12,926 bases of DNA from positions 1 through 12,926 of the forward strand of contig JBBQWX010000129.1 of the NCBI GenBank assembly GCA_038210185.1. The letters are read 5' to 3'. A model generated the notes under the pieces. It did no database searches and was not told the DNA's origin. It was given only the letters and a program-made list of their open reading frames with translations. A program made the position numbers and the translations under genes. This document shows positions 5,740 to 12,808 of this stretch, in pieces. Numbering within the stretch: position 1 is the first letter of the stretch; each line of letters starts with the position of its first letter. This DNA comes from Fodinibacter sp038210185 (GTDB taxonomy: Bacteria; Actinomycetota; Actinomycetes; Actinomycetales; Dermatophilaceae).

Positions 5740-6162
5740 TCAGGGCGTAGGTGACAGTCGGGGGTCGTAGCCGCCTGCAGCCACCTGCTGCGCGACGCTC
5801 GCGACGAAGTCCCGCACGGCGGCCTCGACCTGCTGGAAGTCACGGGCCGCGCTGCGTAGCCCCGACAGGTCAGACGAAACGACCCAACCTGCAGCGGTCT
5901 CAGTGATGCGGACCGCTCCCACGTTCTCGAGGACCATGCCTAGGTCGGCGGTGAACTCGGATCCCGCTCGCGTGACCAGCCAACGGTCCAACTCCTTCGC
6001 GAGGAGAAGGACCTCGAACTGAGGCTCCCTCAGAATCACCGTCGAGCCATCGAAGACTACGAAGTCGGCCTCAATGCCGATGGCGATTTCAGCCTCAGTT
6101 GACCCCTTGACCTCATCGAAACTGAGGTCACTGAACTCGAACTTCAGGTCGTTGCTGTCCAC
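5740..6162 (-). CDS. hypothetical protein, 140 aa
   Basis: A 140-aa soluble acidic protein. It opens VDSNDLKFEFSDLSFDEV, continues with strand-like segments (AEIAIGIEADFVVFDGSTVI), then a helix (EVLLLAKELDRWLV), a stretch MVLENVGAVRITETAAGWVV, and a final helix (VEAAVRDFVASVAQQVAAGG). This order resembles small uncharacterised actinobacterial proteins I have seen, but I cannot name the family with confidence. The frame is open to ATG 6210, but those 16 extra residues would be coded by repeat copy 8, so I prefer the GTG at 6162; it has no clear ribosome site. It stands alone between repeat copies 7 and 8 and overlaps no real neighbour. Confidence 0.65.
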   Translation of the reverse strand: MDSNDLKFEFSDLSFDEVKGSTEAEIAIGIEADFVVFDGSTVILREPQFEVLLLAKELDRWLVTRAGSEFTADLGMVLENVGAVRITETAAGWVVSSDLSGLRSAARDFQQVEAAVRDFVASVAQQVAAGGYDPRLSPTP

Positions 6163-6685
6163 GCCATCGATGTTGTCATGAGGGCACGAAAACGTCCGCT
6201 CATGCCGCAAACCGTGCGTTTCCGGTCCGAGAATCCTGCGGCGCTACTCCCGGTTCATCAACTCCCGCGCCTTTCAGTTGAGCTGGACGGACGGCGCACG
6301 GTGCTCGCGCCGTCGTGCGAGCGGCTGGTGCCGCCGCTCTGGAGCCCGACCGGGGGGCGTGGGAGCCGACCTGCCTTGGACGGTGACCTGGTGCGGGTCG
6401 CCGTCTGAGCGGCCTGGTTGGGGCCGGTCACCAGTGGTGGCTTGGAATCGGGAAGCCCCTCGGAGCACCGTACCGATCCGCCTCGGTGCCGTCGTCACCG
6501 AAATCCGTGATCGTTTGGTCTGAGAGCTACCCGCTGGTAGGAGCAGTGGCCCGGACACGGCGAGCTCGTCGCCGTCTATCAAACACACTGGTGCTTCTGG
6601 ACCCACCGATCCCGTCCCGACGGCGGTTCGCCCATCGCGAGTCACCGGACGGTTCGGGCGGACCGTGCGCACGGACAGACCCCCG
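6163..6685. other. gene-free stretch between array and sensor kinase
   Basis: No gene supported. Open frames on both strands (for instance antisense over 6274-6672) lack ribosome sites and their translations show no domain pattern. It contains repeat copy 8 at its left end and a 12-bp palindrome, CCGTGCGCACGG (6663-6674), close after the stop of the minus-strand sensor kinase. It may be degraded mobile or cassette DNA, but I cannot show that. Confidence 0.5.
6186..6225. repeat. ATGCCGCA repeat, copy 8
   Basis: Core ATGCCGCA at 6202-6209 within a 22-base loop closed by AAACG (6190-6194) and CGTTT (6217-6221). The stem can lengthen by one G-C pair with one A unpaired. It marks the right edge of the array. 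Confidence 0.6.
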
Positions 6686-6692
6686 TTAGGGG
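6663..6692 (-). terminator. palindromes at end of two-component operon
   Basis: CCCC-gtta-GGGG (6681-6692) straddles the sensor kinase stop, and the perfect 12-bp palindrome CCGTGCGCACGG (6663-6674) follows it on the minus strand. Either could form a T-less terminator hairpin. Confidence 0.35.
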
Positions 6693-8476
6693 CTGGGTCG
6701 CGAGGGGTGGGTGGGCGACGCTACGGGCAGGAGGGCGCGTACTCGCCCACCTCGTGTCGTCGGCCCAGTTGCCAGGCGTCCGCCGAGCTCGTGGGCGCGC
6801 TCGCGCATCCCCGCTATCCCGACCCCCGCCCTCCACCCGTGTGCGCCTTTGATTCCGCCGTCGACGACCTCGACGCACAGGCCCCCATCGGATGCCGTCA
6901 GCCGCACCGTCGCATGGTCACTGCCACTGTGCCGTGCGGCGTTCGTCAGCGCCTCGACAATGATGCGGTATGCCGCGACCTCCGCAGCCGCCGTGAGTAC
7001 CGGGATAAACTCTGGCGCAACGAGGTCCACGCGTAGTGGTTCTCCGGTAGGCGTCCGTAGGGCCAGCGCCTGCTGGCGCACTGCCTGTACGAGTCCCAGT
7101 TCGTCCAGCGCGGGGGGTCGCATCCCGTAGACCAGGTCGCGGATCTCCTCGATGGCTGTGGTCGTGTCGGCGCGGAGCTGGGTCAGGAGAGCCTCGGCCG
7201 TAGCAGGGTCAACGCGCACCGAGTTGCGGGCGGCGTCCGCGGTGAAGGCGATCCCTGACAGCCGCGGCCCAAGTCCGTCGTGCAGGTCACGGCGCAGCCG
7301 TCGGCGTTCGTCCTCGATGGAGGTCACCGACTGCTCGCGCGCCACCTGCAGCTCGGCCGCCAGGGCGCTCGACCTCGCTGTGAGCGCCAGCAGGGGTGCC
7401 ACCAGGCCCAGCACGTGCTCGTCACCGAGTGACAGCGCCGCGTCCCCTGGCCGCAACCCAACCTCTAGCTCGCCGATCGGGTCCGCCCCCAGCTCGAGGG
7501 GCACGGTGAGGGTGTCCGTGCTCGGCTGCCCCGAGGTGGCGACCACGACCCCCCTGACGCGCAGCATGGCATACGGAAGGGTGAGGGCCTCACGGATGGC
7601 TCTTAGGGCGAGCACCGGATCCCCGGCTACGTGGCCCGCGACGTGGGTCGCGGCCTCGAGGGGGTCCGACTGAACTCCGAAGAGCAGCTCATCGACGACA
7701 CCTCGCAGCGCCGTGAGCAGGGGTGGGGCGCCGAGTGCCACTACACCGCCGATGACTGCTAGCGCGCCTAGGCTCGGTGGCCGCCCGAGGAGCACCTCGA
7801 GCAGTGAGGCCGTCCCGATGAACGCGGCGAGGTAGGAGATCAGCACGACGGCAACGACCACGACCTGCACGACGACGACTCGCACGTCCCAGAGGTCCGG
7901 GCGCGCGGCGCCGAGGACCATCGCCGGCCCGAGGGTCGAGAATGCCGCCACCGCGACGAGGGCGCCCCCGGTGTTCGGCGCCGTGAAGGTGGCCAGCCCC
8001 GCGACCAAAGCGGCCGCCGACCCCACGACCGCCAGCCACGTGACGGCTCGCCGGGTCCGCGCGTCACCACGCTCGAGCTTCCACCATGTGTGCAGCACCA
8101 GCACGCAGCCGATGACGACACCCGTGGCCGAGAGCACGGCATCCCGCTGGGGCTGCAGCGTCGCCAGCACCCCCGCGCCAACCACCGTGACCAGCGCCAC
8201 GAGGTCCACCGGATGCCGCCAGGCGAGTTGCGGGTAGGCGGTTACCGCGAGCGGGGCGGCCAAAGCCCACGACAGCACGAAGAGCCATCTTGCAGAGGTA
8301 GATCCGCCGACTGCGCCCACGACCGCGCCAGTGAGCGTCGCCGCGCCGGCCAGCGTGAGGGCCGTGACGGCGACGGGCGGCCGAGGCAGGCGGCCGAGAA
8401 CTGCCAGGCCGATCCCGGCCGCGGCCCAGAGGAGGCCGACAACCGCCAGCGCGAGCACGATCGGGGTCTCGATCAC
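6686..8476 (-). CDS. two-component sensor histidine kinase
   Basis: A 596-aa membrane sensor kinase of the HisKA_3 (NarL-partner) class. Residues 1 to about 260 hold around eight hydrophobic segments with short loops, so the signal is probably sensed in or near the membrane. Residues 270-370 form a soluble linker, perhaps GAF-like. The dimerisation helix carries the phosphorylated His399 in RRDLHDGLGPRLSG. The ATP-binding domain shows the N-box EALTNAARHS (508-517), a DGG element at 539-541 and the G-box GVGIAGMRERA (551-561). It autophosphorylates and passes phosphate to the regulator encoded just upstream. It starts at GTG 8476 in a GTGA overlap with the regulator stop, so translation is coupled. 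The signal is unknown. Confidence 0.92.
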   Translation of the reverse strand: MIETPIVLALAVVGLLWAAAGIGLAVLGRLPRPPVAVTALTLAGAATLTGAVVGAVGGSTSARWLFVLSWALAAPLAVTAYPQLAWRHPVDLVALVTVVGAGVLATLQPQRDAVLSATGVVIGCVLVLHTWWKLERGDARTRRAVTWLAVVGSAAALVAGLATFTAPNTGGALVAVAAFSTLGPAMVLGAARPDLWDVRVVVVQVVVVAVVLISYLAAFIGTASLLEVLLGRPPSLGALAVIGGVVALGAPPLLTALRGVVDELLFGVQSDPLEAATHVAGHVAGDPVLALRAIREALTLPYAMLRVRGVVVATSGQPSTDTLTVPLELGADPIGELEVGLRPGDAALSLGDEHVLGLVAPLLALTARSSALAAELQVAREQSVTSIEDERRRLRRDLHDGLGPRLSGIAFTADAARNSVRVDPATAEALLTQLRADTTTAIEEIRDLVYGMRPPALDELGLVQAVRQQALALRTPTGEPLRVDLVAPEFIPVLTAAAEVAAYRIIVEALTNAARHSGSDHATVRLTASDGGLCVEVVDGGIKGAHGWRAGVGIAGMRERAHELGGRLATGPTTRGGRVRALLPVASPTHPSRPSP

Positions 8477-9132
8477 CGCCGTTGCCCCAGCCCTTGCTCG
8501 CGCGCACGGATCATCGCCGAGGCCCGGTCGGCGACCTCGAGCTTGGCGAAGATGCTCGTCAGGTGGTTGCTCACCGTCTTCGGTGATACGAACAGCTCGG
8601 CGGCGATGGCGGAGGTGCGGCGACCCGACGCGAGCAGGTCGAGCACCTCGCGCTCCCGGGTGGTCAGCTCCGGGAACGGCACCGGATCGGCGGAATGCGC
8701 CGGAGGGCCGGTGGCGAAGTAGGCCAGCACCCGTGCGGCGACCCCGGGACCGAAGACGAGCTGACCGGCCACGACCCCCCGGACGGCACCGATGATCTCG
8801 TCTTGGCTGGCGCCCTTGAGCAGGTAGCCGCGGGCCCCGGCCTGCATCGCGGTGAACACGGTGGCGTCGTCATCATGCATGGTCAGCACAAGCACGGCGG
8901 TGTCGGGCACGCTCGCGCGGATCCGGCGGGTCGCCTCGATGCCGTCGCCACCGGGCATCCGCACGTCCATGAGGACGACGTCGGGCCGCAGCAGCTGTAC
9001 CTTGCGGACGGCGGACTCGCCGTCCGCCGCCTCTCCGACCACCTCGAGGCCCTCGAGAGTGTCGATGAGGGCACGCAGGCCGCCGCGGACGACCGGGTGG
9101 TCGTCGACGACGACGATGCGCAACACAGGCAT
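8473..9132 (-). CDS. NarL/LuxR-family response regulator
   Basis: A 219-aa cytoplasmic transcription factor. The receiver domain (residues 3-120) has the acidic pair Asp10/Asp11, phosphoacceptor Asp56 in VVLMDVRMPGGDG, Thr84 and Lys106 (GYLLKG), all conserved. The C-terminal LuxR-type helix-turn-helix (about 156-212) reads LTTREREVLDLLASG and then the recognition part SPKTVSNHLTSIFAKL. Length is standard. It is the first gene of the operon, with the kinase directly after it. The start at ATG 9132 has only a weak ribosome site. It probably controls its own promoter and may control the divergent membrane gene pair, since the 181-bp gap between them holds palindromes. Confidence 0.93.
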   Translation of the reverse strand: MPVLRIVVVDDHPVVRGGLRALIDTLEGLEVVGEAADGESAVRKVQLLRPDVVLMDVRMPGGDGIEATRRIRASVPDTAVLVLTMHDDDATVFTAMQAGARGYLLKGASQDEIIGAVRGVVAGQLVFGPGVAARVLAYFATGPPAHSADPVPFPELTTREREVLDLLASGRRTSAIAAELFVSPKTVSNHLTSIFAKLEVADRASAMIRAREQGLGQRR

Positions 9133-9156
9133 CTGCCCATCATGACGCCAGCGCGT

Positions 9157-9184
9157 CCCGGTGTGACCGGGAACTTCTTCCCGG
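9157..9184. promoter_or_regulatory. overlapping palindromes, candidate regulator sites
   Basis: Two perfect inverted repeats overlap: CCCGGT-gtg-ACCGGG (9157-9171) and CCGGGAA-cttc-TTCCCGG (9167-9184). They lie 25-52 bases upstream of the regulator start and between divergent genes. That place fits binding sites for the NarL-type regulator or another repressor. A transcript hairpin is the alternative. Confidence 0.4.
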
Positions 9185-9313
9185 GCGCGTTGAGCAGATC
9201 GGGTAGTAGTAGGGAAGGTTGCCTCTGTCGCCGCGACGTGGCACGGAGGACGGTGGTGGCATCAGCTCGAGTGGGCGACCGGCCCCTCGACCCACGAGCT
9301 CCAAGGAGTCAAC

Positions 9314-9718
9314 ATGTCAACCATGACCGTCCCAACCGTCTCCGCGCCCCCATCGGGGCGGCAGAGAACCGGACTCGTGCTCGCCGCCCTGCTCAGCGTG
9401 GCCAGCTTCGGGAGCGCCTTCGGACCATCGACCCCGGAGGGGGAGGTCGGCCCGCCGCCGGTCGTGCTGTGGGCCGGTGCCGTGCTCGGCGTCGTCGGCT
9501 TCGTCGCTGTCATCCTCGCGTGGCGCTCTGGCAGCCGCGGCGCGCTGCGCGTGGCGGCCGGTGCCCTGATCATCTCGGCCCTCACCTCGGTGCCGGCGTT
9601 CTTCGTCGACATCCCGGTGCTACTCAAGACGTTCGCGGCGGTGTCGGTGCTGCTGACCGTCGCGGCGGTCGTGCTGATGTTCTCCTCGGCGCGGCGCCCC
9701 GCGTCCGTGACGGATTGA
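9314..9718 (+). CDS. membrane protein next to two-component system
   Basis: A 134-aa membrane protein with a good ribosome site (AAGGAG seven bases before ATG 9314). About four hydrophobic segments can be seen: LVLAALLSVASFGSAFG, VVLWAGAVLGVVGFVAVILA, LRVAAGALIISALTSVPAFF and AAVSVLLTVAAVVLMF, with a short basic N-terminal tail. I recognise no family. It is transcribed away from the regulator and kinase genes and is followed after 12 bases by a second membrane gene, so the two probably form an operon and may be targets of the system. No enzymatic or transport motif is visible. Confidence 0.8.
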   Translation: MSTMTVPTVSAPPSGRQRTGLVLAALLSVASFGSAFGPSTPEGEVGPPPVVLWAGAVLGVVGFVAVILAWRSGSRGALRVAAGALIISALTSVPAFFVDIPVLLKTFAAVSVLLTVAAVVLMFSSARRPASVTD

Positions 9719-9730
9719 GGAGTCGCAGTC

Positions 9731-10039
9731 ATGATCGCCATCGTCACAGTGTTGCTGTGCCTGCCGGTGGGCTGGTTCTCCAGGTCCCGGCTTGTTGCCA
9801 ACACCACGTATGCCGTGGCCTACCTCTGGGCGTTCACCTTCCAGACGCTCTACCTGTCCCTCGACGGGGCCGCGTTCAGCGCGGAGGAGTTCCCGTGGTC
9901 CTACGGACTGGTGACGCTCTCGATCTTCGCGGTGGGGTTCGGGCTCATCGCCGCCGCCCACGAGGCTCGTCGTCGTCGCTTCGCCCACAGTCACGGCATG
10001 GGCGAGCGGGCGACGGAGTCCGCGACACAGCCGGCGTGA
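9731..10039 (+). CDS. small membrane protein, second of pair
   Basis: A 102-aa protein with three likely membrane segments: IAIVTVLLCLPVGWF at the N-terminus, YAVAYLWAFTFQTLYLSL, and YGLVTLSIFAVGFGLIAAA. A basic cytoplasmic tail (HEARRRRFAHSH) follows. A GAGGAG ribosome site precedes ATG 9731 and overlaps the end of the preceding gene. I do not recognise the family. Close spacing suggests that it is made and works with the preceding membrane protein. Confidence 0.78.
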   Translation: MIAIVTVLLCLPVGWFSRSRLVANTTYAVAYLWAFTFQTLYLSLDGAAFSAEEFPWSYGLVTLSIFAVGFGLIAAAHEARRRRFAHSHGMGERATESATQPA

Positions 10040-10220
10040 CCCATCGTGTGTCGCCCCGTATCCGGCCAGGTGTGCCTTCAGCGGTCACCGAGCAGGATCG
10101 GAGGCATCGACGGCCCGTCCTGCGCAGGAGTACCCAGGAGGTCTGAAAGATCAGTGCTTGCCGGGTTTGTCTCAGCGTCGGTCTCGGCAGTCTGGGATCG
10201 CACCGACCGAAGGAGCAGTC

Positions 10221-11828
10221 ATGTTCAGCAGTACTTGGCGAGGCGTAGCCCTCGCCGCGTCGTTCGCAACGGTTCTTGCCGCCGCTGGCCCGGCCGCGGC
10301 GTCCGGCGGCACTCAGGTGATCTGTGTGGGGTTGGCACCGGGCTGTGCAGCGACCTTGGACGCTGCTCTGGTGAGCGCACAGGACGGTGACACCATTCGG
10401 CTGGGTCCGGGTGTCTACGCGGGCGGGGTGACGATCGGCAAGAGTGTCCGGGTCGTGGGCGCTGGGCAGGGTCGGACCGTGATCCGTGGGGGCGGGTCGG
10501 TCATCACGATCGCCGGTACGACGCCCCGCCTGGAGGTGTCGATCTCACAGCTGGCCGTGACTGGTGGTGTCGCTACCGGGAACGGCTTCGACTCCCGTGG
10601 TGGTGGGATTGACATCGAGGCGACCGCCGAGGGGGGCGTCGGGGCGGGCGTGACGTTGACCGACGTCACCGTGCGGAACAACAGGGCGACGGCCACCACG
10701 GTGTCGGACTCACCCAGCGGTGTCTTGTGCCCGGAGGGTTTCTGCCCGTTCGCCCGCGCGAGAGGCGGCGGCATCGCCAACTCCGGGGCGCTGACCCTGA
10801 TCCGGAGCACGGTGGCTGACAACCGCGTCGACGGCGCCCTCAGCGACGCCAACGGTGGCGGGATCTTCAGCGAGCTCGGGACCTTGACGCTGGAGTCGTC
10901 GGTGGTGTCGGGCAACCAGGCCCGCCCCAAGGGGATCGGCAGGTTCGCCGAGGGTGGCGGGGTCTTCGTGGACTCCGGCGACCTCACCGTCCGCCGAAGC
11001 CAAGTGGTGAAGAACCGCGCCGATCTGGTGACGTCGTGGCCGGTGGAGGCCCAAGGCGAGCTCATCGACATGAACGCCAACTCCGGCGGCATCCACATCG
11101 GCAACGGCAGCACCGTCATCATCAGTGACACCACCATCTCCCACAACGCCATCTCGGCCATCGACCCAGCCGGGGAACCCCTCGCGTTCGACGGTGGAAT
11201 GTGCGCCTGCGGAGAGAGCTCGGTGAACATGACCAACACCACCATCAGCCACAACCGGGTGACCGCGGATGTGGCGACCACCGCGGATGTCGGGGCCAGC
11301 GGCTCGGCCCTGGAGTTCGACGGCCCAGCGGTGGTCACTCACTCACGGATCTCCAACAACACGGTCTCGGTGCGCAGCGCCTCCGGGCTGGCGTCGGCCA
11401 TCGGGGCCCTCACGGTCCTGAACTTCAGTGACGACCCTGGCCAGGTCACCGTCACCGACAGCGCGATCACCGGCAACACGGTCCTCTCCGCCAGCCCCCA
11501 TGGAACCGCCGAGAGCGCCGGTGCCGGGGTGTTCAACAACGGCCTCCTTGAGCTGAACCGCGTCCTGGTGCGAGGCAACACCGGCCGAGCCGTGAGCCCG
11601 AACGGATCGTCGGCGCAAGGCGGGGGGATCTGGAATGGCGTGTCGATATCCGGGCCGCCCGTGGCCCTCACGCTGCGCCACACCTCCATCGTGAACAACG
11701 ACCTCACCACGAGTCGACGGGGATCGGCACAAGGTGGTGGCCTGTACACCACTGAACCGGTCGTTCGCGATCACAGCGTGATCGCGCGCAACCGCCCCGA
11801 CAACTGCGTCGGCTGCTCACTCAAATGA
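10221..11828 (+). CDS. secreted right-handed beta-helix repeat protein
   Basis: A 535-aa exported protein. The signal peptide has basic Arg8, a hydrophobic core ALAASFATVLAAAG and a likely cleavage after AAA (25-27). Residues 45-100 (DAALVSAQDGDTIRLGPGVY and the following VVGAG) are typical of the capping region of NosD/DUF1565-type beta-helix proteins. The rest is a long run of irregular rungs with the pattern GGGI, LTLxxSxVxxNxA, repeated about every 40-60 residues, for example at RGGGIANSGALTLIRSTVAD. The protein ends with a small CVGC motif. No catalytic residues of pectate lyase or similar enzymes stand out, and there is no LPXTG, lipobox or C-terminal anchor. ATG 10221 is chosen for its AAGGAG site and the signal peptide. 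Likely role: binding or structural cell-surface protein; sugar-cleaving activity cannot be excluded. Confidence 0.85.
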   Translation: MFSSTWRGVALAASFATVLAAAGPAAASGGTQVICVGLAPGCAATLDAALVSAQDGDTIRLGPGVYAGGVTIGKSVRVVGAGQGRTVIRGGGSVITIAGTTPRLEVSISQLAVTGGVATGNGFDSRGGGIDIEATAEGGVGAGVTLTDVTVRNNRATATTVSDSPSGVLCPEGFCPFARARGGGIANSGALTLIRSTVADNRVDGALSDANGGGIFSELGTLTLESSVVSGNQARPKGIGRFAEGGGVFVDSGDLTVRRSQVVKNRADLVTSWPVEAQGELIDMNANSGGIHIGNGSTVIISDTTISHNAISAIDPAGEPLAFDGGMCACGESSVNMTNTTISHNRVTADVATTADVGASGSALEFDGPAVVTHSRISNNTVSVRSASGLASAIGALTVLNFSDDPGQVTVTDSAITGNTVLSASPHGTAESAGAGVFNNGLLELNRVLVRGNTGRAVSPNGSSAQGGGIWNGVSISGPPVALTLRHTSIVNNDLTTSRRGSAQGGGLYTTEPVVRDHSVIARNRPDNCVGCSLK

Positions 11829-11857
11829 GAAACGCCCGGCTCCCCTCATCGACAACC

Positions 11858-11896
11858 CCGTGGGCGATGCCGCACCCCTCTCGCGCAGCCCCACGG
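11858..11896. repeat. ATGCCGCA element after beta-helix gene, copy 9
   Basis: CCGTGGG (11858-11864) pairs perfectly with CCCACGG (11890-11896) around a 25-base loop that starts cg-ATGCCGCA (core 11867-11874). It lies 30 bases after the beta-helix stop, far from the main array. It could be a family member or a terminator that carries the 8-mer by chance. Confidence 0.4.
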
Positions 11897-11919
11897 CCCG
11901 GACCCCCGACCCAGGGGCT

Positions 11920-11938
11920 GCCCGTCCGAGGGGCGGGC
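11920..11938 (+). terminator. hairpin downstream of beta-helix gene
   Basis: GCCCG (11920-11924) pairs with CGGGC (11934-11938) around a 9-base loop in a very GC-rich stretch, with no T-run. Weak terminator candidate. Confidence 0.25.
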
Positions 11939-12088
11939 CCTCACCTCGACTCTCGTGGGCAAAGCAACGCCCGCCTGTGGGCACTGCGGCCGCCGGGAAC
12001 CGTTACGTTCGTGTCGCGGATCGGCGTCAGTGTCGGCTGGGTGGCCATCCTCAGACGGGCGTCACCTGCGGTCATCGGAGTCGTGACG

Positions 12089-12538
12089 ATGAGCGCTGAA
12101 GGACCGGCGACGCGCGCCGACCTCGAGGCGCACCTTGTGACCCTCGGCATCCGCCGGGGCACCTATGAGCTTTTCGGGGCCCACGCCGGCGGTGCGATCG
12201 TTTTGGACCATCGAGCCCACGGGTGGGTGGTCTTCTACAGCGACCGCGCAAACGAAAGCGACCTGGCCACCTTCGCCGATGAGGCAGAGGCCTGCGCCGA
12301 GCTCCTGGCCCGGGTCGTCAGCGACGAGCACACGTTCTTCGACCTGGTGGCCGGCCCAGCCCCCAAGGTGTACGCCGACCGAGCCTTCGACACATGGCTC
12401 GCCACACGCGGAACAAGCCGCTCCCAGATCGCACCGACCGACTGGAAATGCAACGAGGTCCCCTGGGTCGAAGGTCCCCGCTGCCGTCGCTACTACGTCC
12501 GAATCACCACCAAAAGACAACTCGAGCAAACGAACTGA
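12089..12538 (+). CDS. hypothetical protein, 149 aa
   Basis: A 149-aa soluble protein. It opens MSAEGPATRADLEAHLVTLGI, then has a strand pair around GGAIVLDHRAHGWVVFYSDR, an acidic helix (LATFADEAEACAELLARVVSD), and a C-terminal part with RAFDTWLATRG, DWKCNEVPWVEG and RRYYVR. The mixed strand/helix plan recalls small actinobacterial proteins of unknown role, some of them thought to be immunity proteins to toxins, but I can name no family. The frame is open back to 11825; that part is proline- and arginine-rich and crosses hairpins, so I take ATG 12089 (GTG 12083 is nearly equal). No clear ribosome site. No signal peptide or membrane segment. Confidence 0.7.
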   Translation: MSAEGPATRADLEAHLVTLGIRRGTYELFGAHAGGAIVLDHRAHGWVVFYSDRANESDLATFADEAEACAELLARVVSDEHTFFDLVAGPAPKVYADRAFDTWLATRGTSRSQIAPTDWKCNEVPWVEGPRCRRYYVRITTKRQLEQTN

Positions 12539-12661
12539 CATCAGCATCAGGCGTCTACCGCTCCTGCCCCGCATGGCACCCTTTTGGGAGCAGCACGCGG
12601 GTCAGGGTGGGTCCGGGCCGGTTGGCTCTCGTCCCGTGATGGTGCCCAGGAGGGGAGCCAC

Positions 12662-12808
12662 ATGACGAAGTACACCCGGATGTACCGCTTCGGGATCAGG
12701 CCTTGGGAGCGTTATGGGCCTGCAGCGGCGGCAAGCATCGCCGCCCTGTTCGACCGCGAGGAGTGCCAACGCTCGCGCCCGCTTGGGACACGCGCCAAAA
12801 TAACCTAG
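12662..12808 (+). pseudogene. methyltransferase 5' fragment, cut by insertion element
   Basis: A strong AGGAGGGG ribosome site precedes ATG 12662. The first 40 or so residues (MYRFGIRPWERYGPAAAASI and ALFDREECQRSRPLG) look like the N-terminus of a class I SAM-dependent methyltransferase. In that group the next residues should form the SAM-binding motif of the type ALDLGCGRG. Instead the sequence changes character at about 12787, becomes AT-richer, and the frame stops at 12806-12808, 32 bases before a transposase start. I infer that an insertion element interrupts the gene. The missing part may continue beyond the right edge of the window, on the far side of the element. Confidence 0.7.

Noticed and set aside
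4521..6225. Classical integron attC sites
   Set aside because: I looked for RYYYAAC and GTTRRRY core sites at the repeat ends and did not find consistent pairs; no integrase gene is in the window.
4521..6225. CRISPR array
   Set aside because: Repeats are imperfect, spacing is 360-520 bases with genes between, and no cas genes are present.
6274..6672. 132-aa minus-strand open frame in the gene-free gap
   Set aside because: Basic and proline-rich along most of its length, no start signal; a stretch near its N-terminus looks slightly protein-like, but not enough to call a gene.
8695..10146. 483-aa plus-strand open frame across the regulator and membrane genes
   Set aside because: It overlaps a complete response regulator antisense and two good small membrane genes in another frame; its translation has no family pattern.
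12553..12580. GGCGTCTACCG...TGCC similar to the left half of repeat copy 4
   Set aside because: The ATGCCGCA core is not present and no stem is formed; similarity is too short to call a family member.
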